64,000 nucleotides of DNA from CAKVLS01 sp045534265 (GCA_045534265.1 JAZSJH010000007.1:1-64000), one strand, 5' to 3'; numbered from the stretch's first letter, positions 8,224 to 17,676 are shown. The notes: a model not told the origin generated them from the sequence alone. Made by a program: numbers and translations.

Positions 8224-9999
8224 ATGGCAAAAGTTCCTGCAGATTTACACATTCATATTGATAACAATTTGACTAAAGAAACTGCTATCAAAATTTTACA
8301 AGCTGCCGAAGCAAATGGCCTTAAAGCTATTTGTATTTTAGAGCACAACAACATTAACTTTTATAGACGTGGCGGAATACTAGAAGAGCTTTTGATTGAA
8401 GGTATTGAAAAATACTACACCGGTAAGATTGTCAGCGGTGTAGAACTAAACTGTACAATCAAAGAAGCCCCTGTTTCAAAAACAACAGGCATTGACTATA
8501 ATGGATATGATATGCATATTCATATGTATGGTTTTAACCCAGATGAAATTCGTAAAAAGGTTGACTGGTTTGACGAAGAAGTTGACGCTGTAAGATATTA
8601 CTCTGACGTTGACACTTTGCTTGGAAAGTTAAAAGAACTTAACCTTCCACTTCCACCAAAATCACACTTTAGATTTGCAGAAGGCGTAAAACCATTTAAG
8701 CAACTATACAAATATATCGAAGCAAGTAAGAATAAGCCATTATACAACAGTGTCCTTGGCTCATATCCACACTCATCATCATTTGTTAGACACTTAGCTT
8801 ATAGCCCTACAAGCAAAATTTATTTTGACAGAGCTCAAAGCCCATCTATCGTTGATGTAATTAATGTTGGAAACGAATGCGCGACACTTTTGTGTATTGC
8901 ATACCCATATCACATTAACAGAAACTTAATTACAGATGTAAATGACTATATGGACGTTTTGCAAAGTATCCCTTCAAAAGCAAAAGGCAAGAACTTCAAT
9001 GCGGTTGAAGGTCCATATATGCTAAACACAGAAGATGAAACTGGCGAAATAATTTATTACGCAAAAGAAAACGACCTTACTATCACAGCTGGCTCTGATT
9101 ATCAACCACAAGATAAGATGTATTATCTTCCACCAGAAGCTAATGAAAAAGTTTGGTACGTTCCATCTCCTGGTCTATATATTAGACAACTTCTAGAAGG
9201 TGGCAGAGGTATCCTTACTATCGAAGAAGAAGTTTTAGATAAACTTCCTGACGTAAGAGATTTTGGTTACTACAGAGTAGCCACTGCAGAAGACCTAGAA
9301 AACGAAGCAAATGCTCAACATATTAATACTGATTTGTCAGTGCAAGATCTAGACGCAATCAACGACAACCCACACCCAGTAGAAGAAACTCCGGTTGCTC
9401 CTGTTGAAGAAGTTGTTGAAGCTCCGGCAGCTCCTGCTGAAGAAGAAGTGACTGAAGAAGTTCAAACTCCAGCAGTAGAAGAAATTGATGATGAACCAGC
9501 TCCAAATCCTGCAGATGTTGCAGAGGCAAGAGAAATACAATCTGCGTCTATTGATGCTGTAGAAATTGAACCAATTGATATCCCAGAAGACAACTCATTG
9601 TCAAACGTAGCCGTTGATGATAGTGATGATAATGATGATGCTGTTCAAACTCCTATCGCAGAAGAAGTTGTAGAAACTCCTGTTATAGAAGATATTGAAG
9701 AAGCCGAAGAAGAATTCGAAGAAACAGAAGAAGTAGAAGAGCCTGTATACGAAGCATCAAACGAGCCAGTAGAAGATGTTGCTGAAGAAGTAGAAGAAGC
9801 AGAGGAAGTAGAAGAAGCACCTGTTGCTCCAGCTCCAAAACCAACACCTAAACCAGCTCCTGCTAAAAAGCCAGCCGCTCCTAAAAAAGCACCTGCTAAA
9901 AAACCTGCTGCTCCTAAAAAACCAGCAAAAGAAGAACCAGTTGATGCGTTAGACGATACAATGGCACTACTTGAACAACTAACAAACGATCTTGAATAA
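8224..9999 (+). CDS. PHP-domain protein with acidic and H1-like Lys/Ala/Pro C-terminal tail
   Basis: The N-terminal 360 or so residues form a PHP (polymerase and histidinol phosphatase) domain, a metal-dependent phosphoesterase fold. The visible motifs are HxH at 9-11 (DLHIH), LEHNN at 39-43 and GVELNC at 72-77. The substrate cannot be told from sequence. The C-terminal 220 residues are low-complexity. A long Glu/Val/Pro/Ala stretch comes first. A basic block of AKKPAAPKK-like repeats follows (about 538-570), resembling histone H1 tails. A short conserved-looking end, LEQLTNDLE, closes the protein. This is the only plus-strand gene in the left arm, so it opposes its neighbours and probably the fork. 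It starts 186 bp from parA and has its own promoter and terminator. Confidence 0.75.
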   Translation: MAKVPADLHIHIDNNLTKETAIKILQAAEANGLKAICILEHNNINFYRRGGILEELLIEGIEKYYTGKIVSGVELNCTIKEAPVSKTTGIDYNGYDMHIHMYGFNPDEIRKKVDWFDEEVDAVRYYSDVDTLLGKLKELNLPLPPKSHFRFAEGVKPFKQLYKYIEASKNKPLYNSVLGSYPHSSSFVRHLAYSPTSKIYFDRAQSPSIVDVINVGNECATLLCIAYPYHINRNLITDVNDYMDVLQSIPSKAKGKNFNAVEGPYMLNTEDETGEIIYYAKENDLTITAGSDYQPQDKMYYLPPEANEKVWYVPSPGLYIRQLLEGGRGILTIEEEVLDKLPDVRDFGYYRVATAEDLENEANAQHINTDLSVQDLDAINDNPHPVEETPVAPVEEVVEAPAAPAEEEVTEEVQTPAVEEIDDEPAPNPADVAEAREIQSASIDAVEIEPIDIPEDNSLSNVAVDDSDDNDDAVQTPIAEEVVETPVIEDIEEAEEEFEETEEVEEPVYEASNEPVEDVAEEVEEAEEVEEAPVAPAPKPTPKPAPAKKPAAPKKAPAKKPAAPKKPAKEEPVDALDDTMALLEQLTNDLE

Positions 10000-10011
10000 T
10001 AAACACAAAAC

Positions 10012-10046
10012 AAAAAAGACTTAAGAAAAACTTAAGTCTTTTTTTT
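10012..10046 (+). terminator. Terminator of the PHP-domain gene
   Basis: GACTTAAG (10018-10025) pairs with CTTAAGTC (10031-10038), flanked by an A run and a long T run. Confidence 0.88.
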
Positions 10047-10153
10047 ATTTGAAAAGTTTATTATAAAATTAATTAATTTTTAATCTATCAACAATTATAT
10101 AAATGTAATTTATATTAGTACATATTAATGTTTATGCAATAAACAATTTATAT

Positions 10154-10188
10154 ATAAAAAACTAGGAAAATTATCCTAGTTTTTTTAT
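10154..10188 (-). terminator. Terminator of the mnmE-mnmG-rsmG operon
   Basis: AACTAGGA (10160-10167) pairs with TCCTAGTT (10174-10181). On the minus strand it is followed by a T run, and it overlaps the rsmG stop. Confidence 0.8.
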
Positions 10189-10892
10189 ACTATAGGTTTT
10201 GTTCGTGGCAAGTTTTTTGGTCTTGGGTACTTGTCTGGACAAGGGCTTGTTTTGTCTATAATAACAACATTTCTATCGCTATTTTCTAGGTTGTTTATAG
10301 TAAGCTCTTTTACACTTCCGCCAAGCATTTTTATTACCTTTTTAGCTTCTTGTAGTTCGTCTTCTATTTGGCGTGATTTGTATGCAATCATCTCGCCACC
10401 TACCTTTAGGAAAGGAAGGCTATATTCTACCAAAGTATTAAGTCTAGCAACTGCTCTTGAAATACAAATATCTAGTTTTTCTCTATATGCAGGATTTATC
10501 GCTAAATCTTCTATACGGGTATGTATAGCTACAATGCCGTTAAGAGATAGTTTAGATATTACTTCGTTGATAAATGTTACTTTTTTATTAACGCTATCAA
10601 TCAAAATAAAGTTAAGGTCAGGGCGATAGATTTTTAGTGGGATACTAGGAAAACCTGCGCCTGCGCCGATATCTATAATTTTAGAACTTTCTTGCATTAA
10701 TTTGTGTGGTAAAACGCTATCTACAAAGTGTTTTTCGATAACTTCATCTTCATCAGTAATGGCTGTAAGATTAAACTTTTCGTTCCACTCAATAAGCAAG
10801 TTGTAGTATTGCTCAAACTGACTTGCTTGGATGTCGGTCAAAGATATATTATAAGCTTCAAATTTTGTTTTTAATTTTTCAATAAAACTCAT
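10185..10892 (-). CDS. rsmG: 16S rRNA (guanine527-N7)-methyltransferase RsmG (GidB)
   Basis: RsmG methylates G527 of 16S rRNA with S-adenosylmethionine. The SAM-binding motif DIGAGAGFP is at 74-82, and the N-terminal family motif NLTAIT is at 41-46. The length of 235 is usual. The start ATG overlaps the mnmG stop by one base (TAATG), so translation is probably coupled. The gene is last in the mnmE-phosphatase-mnmG-rsmG run, a common arrangement left of the origin in Gram-positive bacteria. Confidence 0.96.
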   Translation of the reverse strand: MSFIEKLKTKFEAYNISLTDIQASQFEQYYNLLIEWNEKFNLTAITDEDEVIEKHFVDSVLPHKLMQESSKIIDIGAGAGFPSIPLKIYRPDLNFILIDSVNKKVTFINEVISKLSLNGIVAIHTRIEDLAINPAYREKLDICISRAVARLNTLVEYSLPFLKVGGEMIAYKSRQIEDELQEAKKVIKMLGGSVKELTINNLENSDRNVVIIDKTSPCPDKYPRPKNLPRTKPIV

Positions 10893-12754
10893 TATTGTTT
10901 TCTTTCCTTTAATTTCATATAGACAGTAAGTACAGCTATATCCGCAGGAGATACTCCGCTAATACGGCTTGCTTGTCCTATATTTAATGGTTTGAATTTG
11001 TTTAGTTTTTGTATAGCTTCGATACGAAGACCTTTTAGTGTTGTATAATCAAAATCTTCTGGTAGTTTTATATCTTCGTTTTTGTGCAAGTTGGCTATTT
11101 GCTCTTCTTGACGATTTAGATAACCTTCGTATTTTACTTGGGTGTTAATGTATTCTACAATATTCTTTGGAATGCCTTTGAATATATCAAGATGTTCTGC
11201 TAAGATATGGGCGTTAACTCTGCTTCTTTTCAAAAGTTCCTTTACCTTAAGCCCGCCTTGTGGCTCTGATTCGCCACATAATTTACATATCTCTACGGCT
11301 TTTGCTTTTGGAACAGATATAGCCAAATCTTTCTTTGCTTTTTCGATTTGTCTTAATTTCTTTTTATATACTTTATATCTATTTTCGTCTACAAGACCTA
11401 CTTTGTATCCTATCTCTGTAAGTCTAAGGTCAGCGTTATCTTGTCTTAAATGCAATCTATATTCGGCTCTGCTAGTCATCATACGGTATGGCTCATTTGT
11501 GCCTTTAGTAACCAAATCATCAATAAGTACGCCTATATATGATGTTTCTCTACCAAGTATTAATTGTTCTTTATTTCTTAGTTTCAAACTTGCGTTAATA
11601 CCAGCGATAAGTCCTTGAGCGGCTGCTTCTTCGTAACCACTTGTTCCGTTAACTTGTCCCGCAAAGAAAAGTCCTGATATACGTTTAGATTCTAGAGTAG
11701 GGAAAAGTTCTAGTGAGTCTATACAATCATATTCTATGGCGTATGCGTTACGCATAAGTTGTACATTTTCAAAACCTTCTACAGATCGATACATTTGTTC
11801 TTGTACATCATATGGCATAGATGTAGAAAAGCCTTGAACATATATTTCTTTTGTATCCAAACTTTCTGGCTCTAGGAAGATTTGGTGACGATTTTTGTCT
11901 GCAAATCTAACTACTTTATCTTCGATAGATGGGCAATATCTAGGTCCAACACCTTTTATTGTTCCGGCATAAAGTGGAGCTCTATGTATATTATCTCTTA
12001 TTATTTTGTGAGTGTTTTCATTAGTATAACCAAGGTAGCAAACAGAGATGTTTTTTGGTTGTTTTTTTGTCAAAAATGAAAAAGATTGTATACCTTCGTC
12101 ACCTGCTTGAACTTCAAACTTAGAGTAATCTACACTATCGCTATATATTCTAGCTGGTGTTCCGGTTTTGAATCTTCTAATCTCAAAACCAAGGTTTCTT
12201 AAACTATCTGTAAGGCCGTGAGCATTAATAAAACCATTAGGGCCTTGGGCTTTTGTAAATTCGCCGATAATAATACGACTGTCTAAGTAAACACCTGTAC
12301 AAACAACTACAGCTTTTGCAAAAAATGTTTCGCCAAGGGCGGTTTTTACGCCTGTTATTTTGTTGTCTTCTACTAATATTTCTACAACTTCGGTTTGTCT
12401 TATAGTTAAATTTTCTGTGTTTTCCAAAGTCTTTTTCATATTAATATGATATTGATTCTTGTCTACTTGTGCACGCAAACTATGAACTGCAGGACCTTTA
12501 CCAAGGTTTAGCATACGCAATTGCAAAACGGTGCTATCGGCGTTAATACCCATTTGACCGCCAAGAGCGTCTACTTCACTGGCAAGCTGACCTTTTGCTG
12601 TTCCACCAATAGATGGATTGCAAGCAAGAAAGGCAATACTATCAAGATTTAGTGTAGTAAGTAATGTTTTTTGACCGGTACGGGCAAGGGCAAGAGCCGC
12701 TTCGCAACCAGCGTGTCCACTACCTACAACAATAGCATCAAAATTATTTGTCAT
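10892..12754 (-). CDS. mnmG: tRNA uridine 5-carboxymethylaminomethyl modification enzyme MnmG (GidA)
   Basis: MnmG is the FAD-binding partner of MnmE and modifies U34 of several tRNAs. The dinucleotide motif GSGHAG is at 11-16, CNPSIGG at 45-51, and the late flavin-binding signature GTSGYEEAAAQG near 370. The C-terminal helical MnmE-binding domain is complete and the length of 620 is normal. The start overlaps the end of the histidine phosphatase gene by 11 bp, and the stop overlaps the rsmG start by 1 bp. All of this points to one operon. Confidence 0.97.
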   Translation of the reverse strand: MTNNFDAIVVGSGHAGCEAALALARTGQKTLLTTLNLDSIAFLACNPSIGGTAKGQLASEVDALGGQMGINADSTVLQLRMLNLGKGPAVHSLRAQVDKNQYHINMKKTLENTENLTIRQTEVVEILVEDNKITGVKTALGETFFAKAVVVCTGVYLDSRIIIGEFTKAQGPNGFINAHGLTDSLRNLGFEIRRFKTGTPARIYSDSVDYSKFEVQAGDEGIQSFSFLTKKQPKNISVCYLGYTNENTHKIIRDNIHRAPLYAGTIKGVGPRYCPSIEDKVVRFADKNRHQIFLEPESLDTKEIYVQGFSTSMPYDVQEQMYRSVEGFENVQLMRNAYAIEYDCIDSLELFPTLESKRISGLFFAGQVNGTSGYEEAAAQGLIAGINASLKLRNKEQLILGRETSYIGVLIDDLVTKGTNEPYRMMTSRAEYRLHLRQDNADLRLTEIGYKVGLVDENRYKVYKKKLRQIEKAKKDLAISVPKAKAVEICKLCGESEPQGGLKVKELLKRSRVNAHILAEHLDIFKGIPKNIVEYINTQVKYEGYLNRQEEQIANLHKNEDIKLPEDFDYTTLKGLRIEAIQKLNKFKPLNIGQASRISGVSPADIAVLTVYMKLKERKQ

Positions 12755-13277
12755 TTTTTAATCCTTCTAAATTAATTATTACAGGTGTGCAATTTTCAAT
12801 TTCGGTTTGCATTATTTTACCTGTTTTGAAATATTCTATTTGTGTATACACACCACCGTGTGATACAAGTAAAATATTTTTTGTATTATCAAGTGATAAT
12901 AAAAATTTTTTTATTTTTTCTCTAAATTTATTTATGTCTTCTTGACCAAAATCAGTTTTGCCATCATATATTTTGTCAAAAAAGTCATCACCTAGATCTT
13001 TCAAAAATTTATTTTCTAAATTTTTTCCTACATCAAATTCTATTAAGGCATTATCAATAATTAATGGTGCATTGTGATATTTATTTATAGTTTTAGCGGT
13101 AAACAAAGCTCTTGTTAATGGAGAAGTGTAGATTATATCAAATTTATAATCTTTCATCTTTTCGGCAGCTTGCTTGGCTTGATTTTTGCCAAGGGCTGTC
13201 AAAGGTGTATCAAGTATACCTTGAATTTTTCCTGCCTTATTATAAGTTGTTTGTCCGTGTCTTATAAAATATATCAT
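12744..13277 (-). CDS. Histidine phosphatase superfamily protein (phosphoglycerate-mutase-like)
   Basis: This is a small 2H phosphatase. RHG with the catalytic His7 is at 6-8, a second conserved Arg is in SPLTRA at about 52-57, an acidic residue is at E80, and the second catalytic His is H140 in LVSHGG. Its 177 residues fit the short CobC/GpmB-like class; the substrate is not determinable. It sits between mnmE (13-bp gap) and mnmG (11-bp overlap), a place where these genes are usually adjacent. It is therefore co-expressed with tRNA modification, though a functional link is unproven. Confidence 0.88.
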   Translation of the reverse strand: MIYFIRHGQTTYNKAGKIQGILDTPLTALGKNQAKQAAEKMKDYKFDIIYTSPLTRALFTAKTINKYHNAPLIIDNALIEFDVGKNLENKFLKDLGDDFFDKIYDGKTDFGQEDINKFREKIKKFLLSLDNTKNILLVSHGGVYTQIEYFKTGKIMQTEIENCTPVIINLEGLKNDK

Positions 13278-13290
13278 ATATTTTACCTTT

Positions 13291-14628
13291 TTATTTTCCT
13301 AAACAGAATTTAGAGAATATAGCATCTATTATATCTTCGCTAGTTGTTTCGCCTGTTATCTCTCCTAGTTTTTCCCAAGCGGATTTTATATCAACAGCAA
13401 CACAATCAAGTGAGATATCAAATATATTATCTATAGCAGAAGTAATAAACTCAATAGCTTGAGCAACTGCTATTTCGTGACGTTTGTTGGTAAGGGTAAT
13501 GTTGCTTTGAACAAAACAATCGCTTTTGACTGTTTCGTAAATTTTTTCTTTTATTTGTTCTATACCTTGTTTATTTTTTGCACTAATATTTATAGTTTCA
13601 AAATCAACAGATATTTTTCTCTCAAGGTCGCTTTTGTTAATAATTACAAAAGCCTTTTTACCTTTTATAAGTTCTAAGTTTTGTTTATCTTCGATAGATA
13701 ACTGTTTAGAGCCGTCTAAAACAAGCAAAATAATATCGGCATTGTTTATACTGCTTTTTGCTTTTTCTATGCCTATTTTTTCTACAACATCATCACTTTC
13801 GTGAAGACCTGCAGTATCTGTTATATTTACTTTCATATCTTTGTAAATATAACTTTCTTGCAAGGTATCTCTTGTAGTTCCGGCAATCTCTGTAACGATT
13901 GCTCTATCGTATGACAATAGAGCGTTCATAAGACTACTTTTACCAACGTTTGGTTTACCTAGTATAACTACATTTACGCCGTCTTTTATTATCTTGCCGT
14001 GTTTTGATGTAGCAAGCAAATTATTTAATTCGTCTTTTATAGTTATTAGTCTTCCGTTTATACTTTCGGCTGTTTCGTACTCTATATCTTGCTCTGGATA
14101 ATCAAGTGAAACTTCAATTTCGGCAAGCATATCAGTAAGTCTTTTTTGAATACTTTTTACCGTTTTGAAAAGCTCACCATTAACAAGATCAAAACCCGCT
14201 CTTGCTTCGCTTTCAGTCTGGGCGTTGATTACATCAATTACACCTTCGGCTTTATCAAGACTAAGTTTTCCATTGATAAAACTTCTTTTTGTAAACTCTC
14301 CAGGAAGAGCTAGTCTTGCGCCGTTTTTGATACACATATCAATTATTTTATTACTAACAAAAGTTCCGCCGTGGCATTGAAATTCTACAACATCTTCGCC
14401 TGTGTAAGAGTAGGGATTTGCAAAATAAACAGCAAGGCAATTTTCTTTGAAATTATCATCTTTGATTTTTCCAAGATATAACTTTCTAGGAGTTACTTTT
14501 TCTTTTTCAAATTCTTTTGCAGAAAAAATACTTGTAGCTATATCAAAACTTTTTTCGCCACTAAGTCTTATTATACTAATTCCGCCGTTGCCGACTGGTG
14601 TTGCTTGAGCTACGATTGTATCTTCCAT
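13291..14628 (-). CDS. mnmE: tRNA modification GTPase MnmE (TrmE)
   Basis: MnmE is the GTPase partner of MnmG in cmnm5U34 synthesis. The N-terminal folate-binding domain occupies about 1-118 (start MEDTIVAQATPVGNGG). The inserted G domain has GKPNVGKS at 224-231, DTAG at 271-274 and NKSD near 333. The protein ends CLGK, the expected C-(I/L)-G-K one-carbon motif. The length of 445 is normal. The SD AAGGAGTGAC precedes the ATG. It heads the operon with the phosphatase, mnmG and rsmG. Confidence 0.97.
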   Translation of the reverse strand: MEDTIVAQATPVGNGGISIIRLSGEKSFDIATSIFSAKEFEKEKVTPRKLYLGKIKDDNFKENCLAVYFANPYSYTGEDVVEFQCHGGTFVSNKIIDMCIKNGARLALPGEFTKRSFINGKLSLDKAEGVIDVINAQTESEARAGFDLVNGELFKTVKSIQKRLTDMLAEIEVSLDYPEQDIEYETAESINGRLITIKDELNNLLATSKHGKIIKDGVNVVILGKPNVGKSSLMNALLSYDRAIVTEIAGTTRDTLQESYIYKDMKVNITDTAGLHESDDVVEKIGIEKAKSSINNADIILLVLDGSKQLSIEDKQNLELIKGKKAFVIINKSDLERKISVDFETINISAKNKQGIEQIKEKIYETVKSDCFVQSNITLTNKRHEIAVAQAIEFITSAIDNIFDISLDCVAVDIKSAWEKLGEITGETTSEDIIDAIFSKFCLGK

Positions 14629-14687
14629 AAGTCACTCCTTTTTTTAACGTTTTTTATTATATCACAATATATTGCTCTATGTAAAGA

Positions 14688-15269
14688 TTATAATTTTTGT
14701 TTATATTTTAAGTAACAATCATAACACATAGCTTCGTAAGATTCGTCTCCACCAATTGAGACTTCATCACCATTTGTTACAATTTTTCCGTTGATAAATC
14801 TGCCGTTTATTGTTGCTTTTTTGCCACATCTACAAACGCATTTTACTTCTTGCAAAGACTCTGCAATTTCGACAAGTCTTTTACTTCCTTCAAAAAGTTC
14901 TGACTTGAAATTTGTAAGTAATCCATAACAAAGTACAGGCACAAATCTTGAAACTAAGTGTAATTGTTCTACTTGTTTTTTTGTCAAAAATTGACATTCA
15001 TCAACGATTACTACACAGTCTTTTGTAAAAAAACCCCTATCCTGAACAAAGTCATAAAGATTGGTTTCTTGAGAGAAAACTTGACACGGAGAAGAAAGTC
15101 CAATTCGACTTTTTACGACAATTTGTCCGCCATTAATATCTCTGTTGTCAAGTGATGGTTTTATAAGTAAAACTCTAAAACCCCTTTGTTCGTAATTAAA
15201 CATACACATAAGAGCTTGAGCTGTTTTTGAAGACCCCATAGCTCCGTACTTAAAATATAATTTAGCCAT
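14688..15269 (-). CDS. tdk: Thymidine kinase
   Basis: Type II thymidine kinase phosphorylates thymidine to dTMP in the salvage pathway. The P-loop GAMGSSKT is at 9-16, VDECQFL with the likely catalytic base E91 follows, and a zinc site is formed by CVCRC (144-148) and CYDC (182-185). The length of 193 is typical. An AAAGGGGC SD precedes the ATG. The gene stands alone between mnmE and jag. The 277 bp before it (15270-15546) are AT-rich with nothing recognised except the jag terminator. Confidence 0.96.
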   Translation of the reverse strand: MAKLYFKYGAMGSSKTAQALMCMFNYEQRGFRVLLIKPSLDNRDINGGQIVVKSRIGLSSPCQVFSQETNLYDFVQDRGFFTKDCVVIVDECQFLTKKQVEQLHLVSRFVPVLCYGLLTNFKSELFEGSKRLVEIAESLQEVKCVCRCGKKATINGRFINGKIVTNGDEVSIGGDESYEAMCYDCYLKYKQKL

Positions 15270-15506
15270 AAAAATAAGCCCCTTTACATAATCAGTTTAG
15301 CATAATATAAAACATCTGCAAAATAAAACAAAAAATGTATTTTTACAAAATTTTAACAAAACTATTTGACAAAAAAGCAACTTGTGTTTTTGTTAAAAAA
15401 ATATTTATTTTTACGAATTTTAATTTATATTATTTGAGTTTATAAATAACAAAAATATAAAAAATTTATTTTAATAAAACAGATAAAAATTAACGCTATA
15501 TTTACA

Positions 15507-15540
15507 CAAAAAAAAGATAGGTAAGTTGTTTACCTATCTT
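15507..15540 (-). terminator. Terminator of the rpmH-rnpA-yidD-yidC-jag operon
   Basis: AAGATAGGTAA (15514-15524) pairs with TTACCTATCTT (15530-15540), followed on the minus strand by a T run. It is directly past the jag stop. Confidence 0.88.
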
Positions 15541-15546
15541 AAAATT

Positions 15547-16338
15547 TTATTCTTCAGTTTTTAGAGAATTTGGAGTGATAACCAAATATCTATTTGGCTC
15601 TTCTCCTTCGCTATGAGTAGAAACATCAGCGTCAGTTAAAGCTGTATGAATAATTCTTCTTTCATAAGCATTCATTGGCTCAAGTTTGATTTCTTTGTTT
15701 TGAGCAATAGCTTTTCTTGCAAGTCTTTCTGCAAGAGAGATAAGTGTTTCTTCTCTTTTTGCTTTATAGTTTTCTACGTCAAGAATAACTCTTACTCTGT
15801 AACCTGCATTTTTTACAACCATATTAACAATGTATTGCAATGCGTTAAGAGTTTCACCACGATAACCGATAAAAGTACTTACTTTTTCGCCTTTGATATT
15901 GTAATTAATATTGCCATCAACTTTTGTTGAAGTAACAATAATTTCATCATTTAGTTCTTTGAACAAGCTAGTCAAGAATTTACTACCAAGTTCTACAGCT
16001 TCGTCAAGAAGTTCTTCTTTAGATTTTTTAGCAGGTTTTTCTTCAGTTTTTTCTTCAACTATAGCTTCTACCTTTTCTTCTTTCTTTGCTTTTTTAGATT
16101 CTGCTTTTTCTTTTTTCTTTGTTTCTTTTGAAGCTTCTTTTTCGGCTTTTTTCTCTTCTTTTACAATTACTTTATCTTCGGCTTCTTTGTCTACGATAAG
16201 TTCAACTTTTGCCTTTTTGAAAAGTCCGCCTTCAGATATTATTTTGATTTCTACTTCTTCTTGAGAAACCCCAAGTTCTTTAAGTCCAGCTTCGATAGCT
16301 TTTTCGATTGTTTTTCCTTCAGCAATTATTGTTTTCAT
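15547..16338 (-). CDS. jag: RNA-binding protein Jag/KhpB
   Basis: Jag/KhpB is a KH-R3H RNA-binding protein linked to cell elongation and envelope control in Gram-positives. The Jag-N domain is at 1-50, a Lys/Glu-rich linker at about 55-108, a KH-like domain with GYRG at 158-161, and an R3H domain with the arginine/histidine motif ERRIIH at 226-231. I chose ATG 16338 (MKTIIAEG), which has an AGGAGAAAAT SD and is the standard Jag start. A further in-frame ATG at 16359 lies inside yidC. It is the last gene of the rpmH operon. Confidence 0.94.
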   Translation of the reverse strand: MKTIIAEGKTIEKAIEAGLKELGVSQEEVEIKIISEGGLFKKAKVELIVDKEAEDKVIVKEEKKAEKEASKETKKKEKAESKKAKKEEKVEAIVEEKTEEKPAKKSKEELLDEAVELGSKFLTSLFKELNDEIIVTSTKVDGNINYNIKGEKVSTFIGYRGETLNALQYIVNMVVKNAGYRVRVILDVENYKAKREETLISLAERLARKAIAQNKEIKLEPMNAYERRIIHTALTDADVSTHSEGEEPNRYLVITPNSLKTEE

Positions 16339-16339
16339 A

Positions 16340-17386
16340 TTATTTTCTCCTATAATCAACGTGAATTAATTCTTCTCTTTTTCTTTCTTGTCTTTTCTCT
16401 AAAGCATTAACTGCTTTTGTAATAAGTGGAGTAACACAAGAAGATAGAAGTGAGCTTATAAACATATACATTGCAAACAACGCACCAGTGTTGATTACAA
16501 AGAACAACATAATAACAGGAAGTACAAACATCATAACTTTACCTGATTTTAGTTGTTTTAATTGTTCTTCACTCATTTGTGCACGTTTTTCTTTTGGTGG
16601 AAGTTGAGATCTACGAGTTAGCCATTGAGATACTATCATAAGAGCCATAACAAGTATTGGTGTGATAAAGTATCCATTTACTTCTTGACGATTCTCAAAA
16701 ACAAGTTTCATTACATCATTATACTCAGCTTTTGCAGTATCTCTTGCAGCATCATCTGCGTATTTTGCCCCAGATACTTTTACCCACTCATCAAAAGTAG
16801 GAACTGCCTTTGTAGTTGTGTCTGGTCTCCAAATATTCTTAATCCATAAAAAGCTCATATTTATATCATCATAGCTATCCAAAACAGCTTGTTGAGCAGT
16901 TGCTTTTGCGTCTTCTGCAGTAGCTCCGCCACCAACTTGTTCAGTGATAGTTGTGTTATAAATATTTAGGTATTGGTCATATTGATTAGTTATTTGGTAT
17001 CTAGAAACTGCGTTCATACCATTCCAGAAAGTAATAAGAACAACCATATTAAGAACTAAACTCAAAAACATAATAAGGCATGATGAACCCATCTTAATAT
17101 TATTTTCTTTGTAAAGTTTGTTTAGGTTTTCGTTAAGTAGTTTTTGGTTATTACCATATCTTTTGTTTAATTTATCAATTTGTGGCTTAAGGTATGCTTG
17201 ACTTCTAGAAAAACTAGAACTTTTGTATCTTTGAAGAAAGTCTAGTGGTAAAAGTACAAGTTTGATAGTTAGTGTAAGTAAAATAATCGCAACAACGTAG
17301 TTTCCTATGCCGTTGTAAAATATTTTAATTAAACTTTCCCACATACCTTTTGGCCAAGTTGCTAGTAAGCTTACTAAATTAGCCAT
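16340..17386 (-). CDS. yidC: Membrane protein insertase YidC/OxaA
   Basis: YidC inserts and folds membrane proteins together with, or independently of, Sec. Membrane segments are at about 30-50, 103-121, 240-256, 284-302 and 304-325. A cytoplasmic coiled hairpin occupies 55-100, and an unusually long extracytoplasmic loop runs from about 125 to 238 between the second and third segments. The positively charged groove residue, usually Arg in the first conserved segment, appears to be Lys42 (LTIKLVLLPL). There is no lipoprotein cysteine at the N-terminus. The basic C-terminus (KRQERKREE) fits ribosome contact. The start overlaps yidD by 13 bp. Confidence 0.94.
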   Translation of the reverse strand: MANLVSLLATWPKGMWESLIKIFYNGIGNYVVAIILLTLTIKLVLLPLDFLQRYKSSSFSRSQAYLKPQIDKLNKRYGNNQKLLNENLNKLYKENNIKMGSSCLIMFLSLVLNMVVLITFWNGMNAVSRYQITNQYDQYLNIYNTTITEQVGGGATAEDAKATAQQAVLDSYDDINMSFLWIKNIWRPDTTTKAVPTFDEWVKVSGAKYADDAARDTAKAEYNDVMKLVFENRQEVNGYFITPILVMALMIVSQWLTRRSQLPPKEKRAQMSEEQLKQLKSGKVMMFVLPVIMLFFVINTGALFAMYMFISSLLSSCVTPLITKAVNALEKRQERKREELIHVDYRRK

Positions 17387-17676
17387 TTTATATCTCCTTT
17401 GATATTTGGTTTTACGGGATCAAAACCGCCTTTGCTCCAAGGGTTACACCTACAAATTCTCCATATTGTTAAAAAACTACCTTTAACCGGACCATACTCT
17501 TTAATCGCTGCTAAGCCATAAGACGAGCAACTAGGAGTAAATCTACAAGCTGAAGGTAGTAATGGGGAAATAAGATATTTATACATATAAATTAATCCTA
17601 AAAACAATATCCTAAACGGATAAAGTAAAACATAAACTACCTTGCCCCAAAAAGTCTTTTTTCTAAACTTGCTCAT
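17374..17676 (-). CDS. yidD: Membrane protein insertion efficiency factor YidD
   Basis: YidD is a small membrane-associated protein that helps insertion of YidC substrates. The family signature CRFTPSCSSYGLAAIKEYG, followed by CRCNPWSKGGFDPV, is clear. The 100 residues are slightly longer than the usual 70-85 because of an N-terminal basic and hydrophobic leader. It overlaps rnpA by 14 bp and yidC by 13 bp. Confidence 0.95.
   Translation of the reverse strand: MSKFRKKTFWGKVVYVLLYPFRILFLGLIYMYKYLISPLLPSACRFTPSCSSYGLAAIKEYGPVKGSFLTIWRICRCNPWSKGGFDPVKPNIKGDIKWLI

Noticed and set aside
9838..9935. Repetitive block in the PHP-domain gene as a DNA repeat or CRISPR-like array
   Set aside because: The repetition follows codons for AKKPAAPKK-like protein repeats; there are no regular spacers.
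9349..10013. Antisense frames rich in Ser/Ala/Gly opposite the PHP-domain tail
   Set aside because: They are shadows of the repetitive Glu/Ala/Pro/Lys coding sequence.
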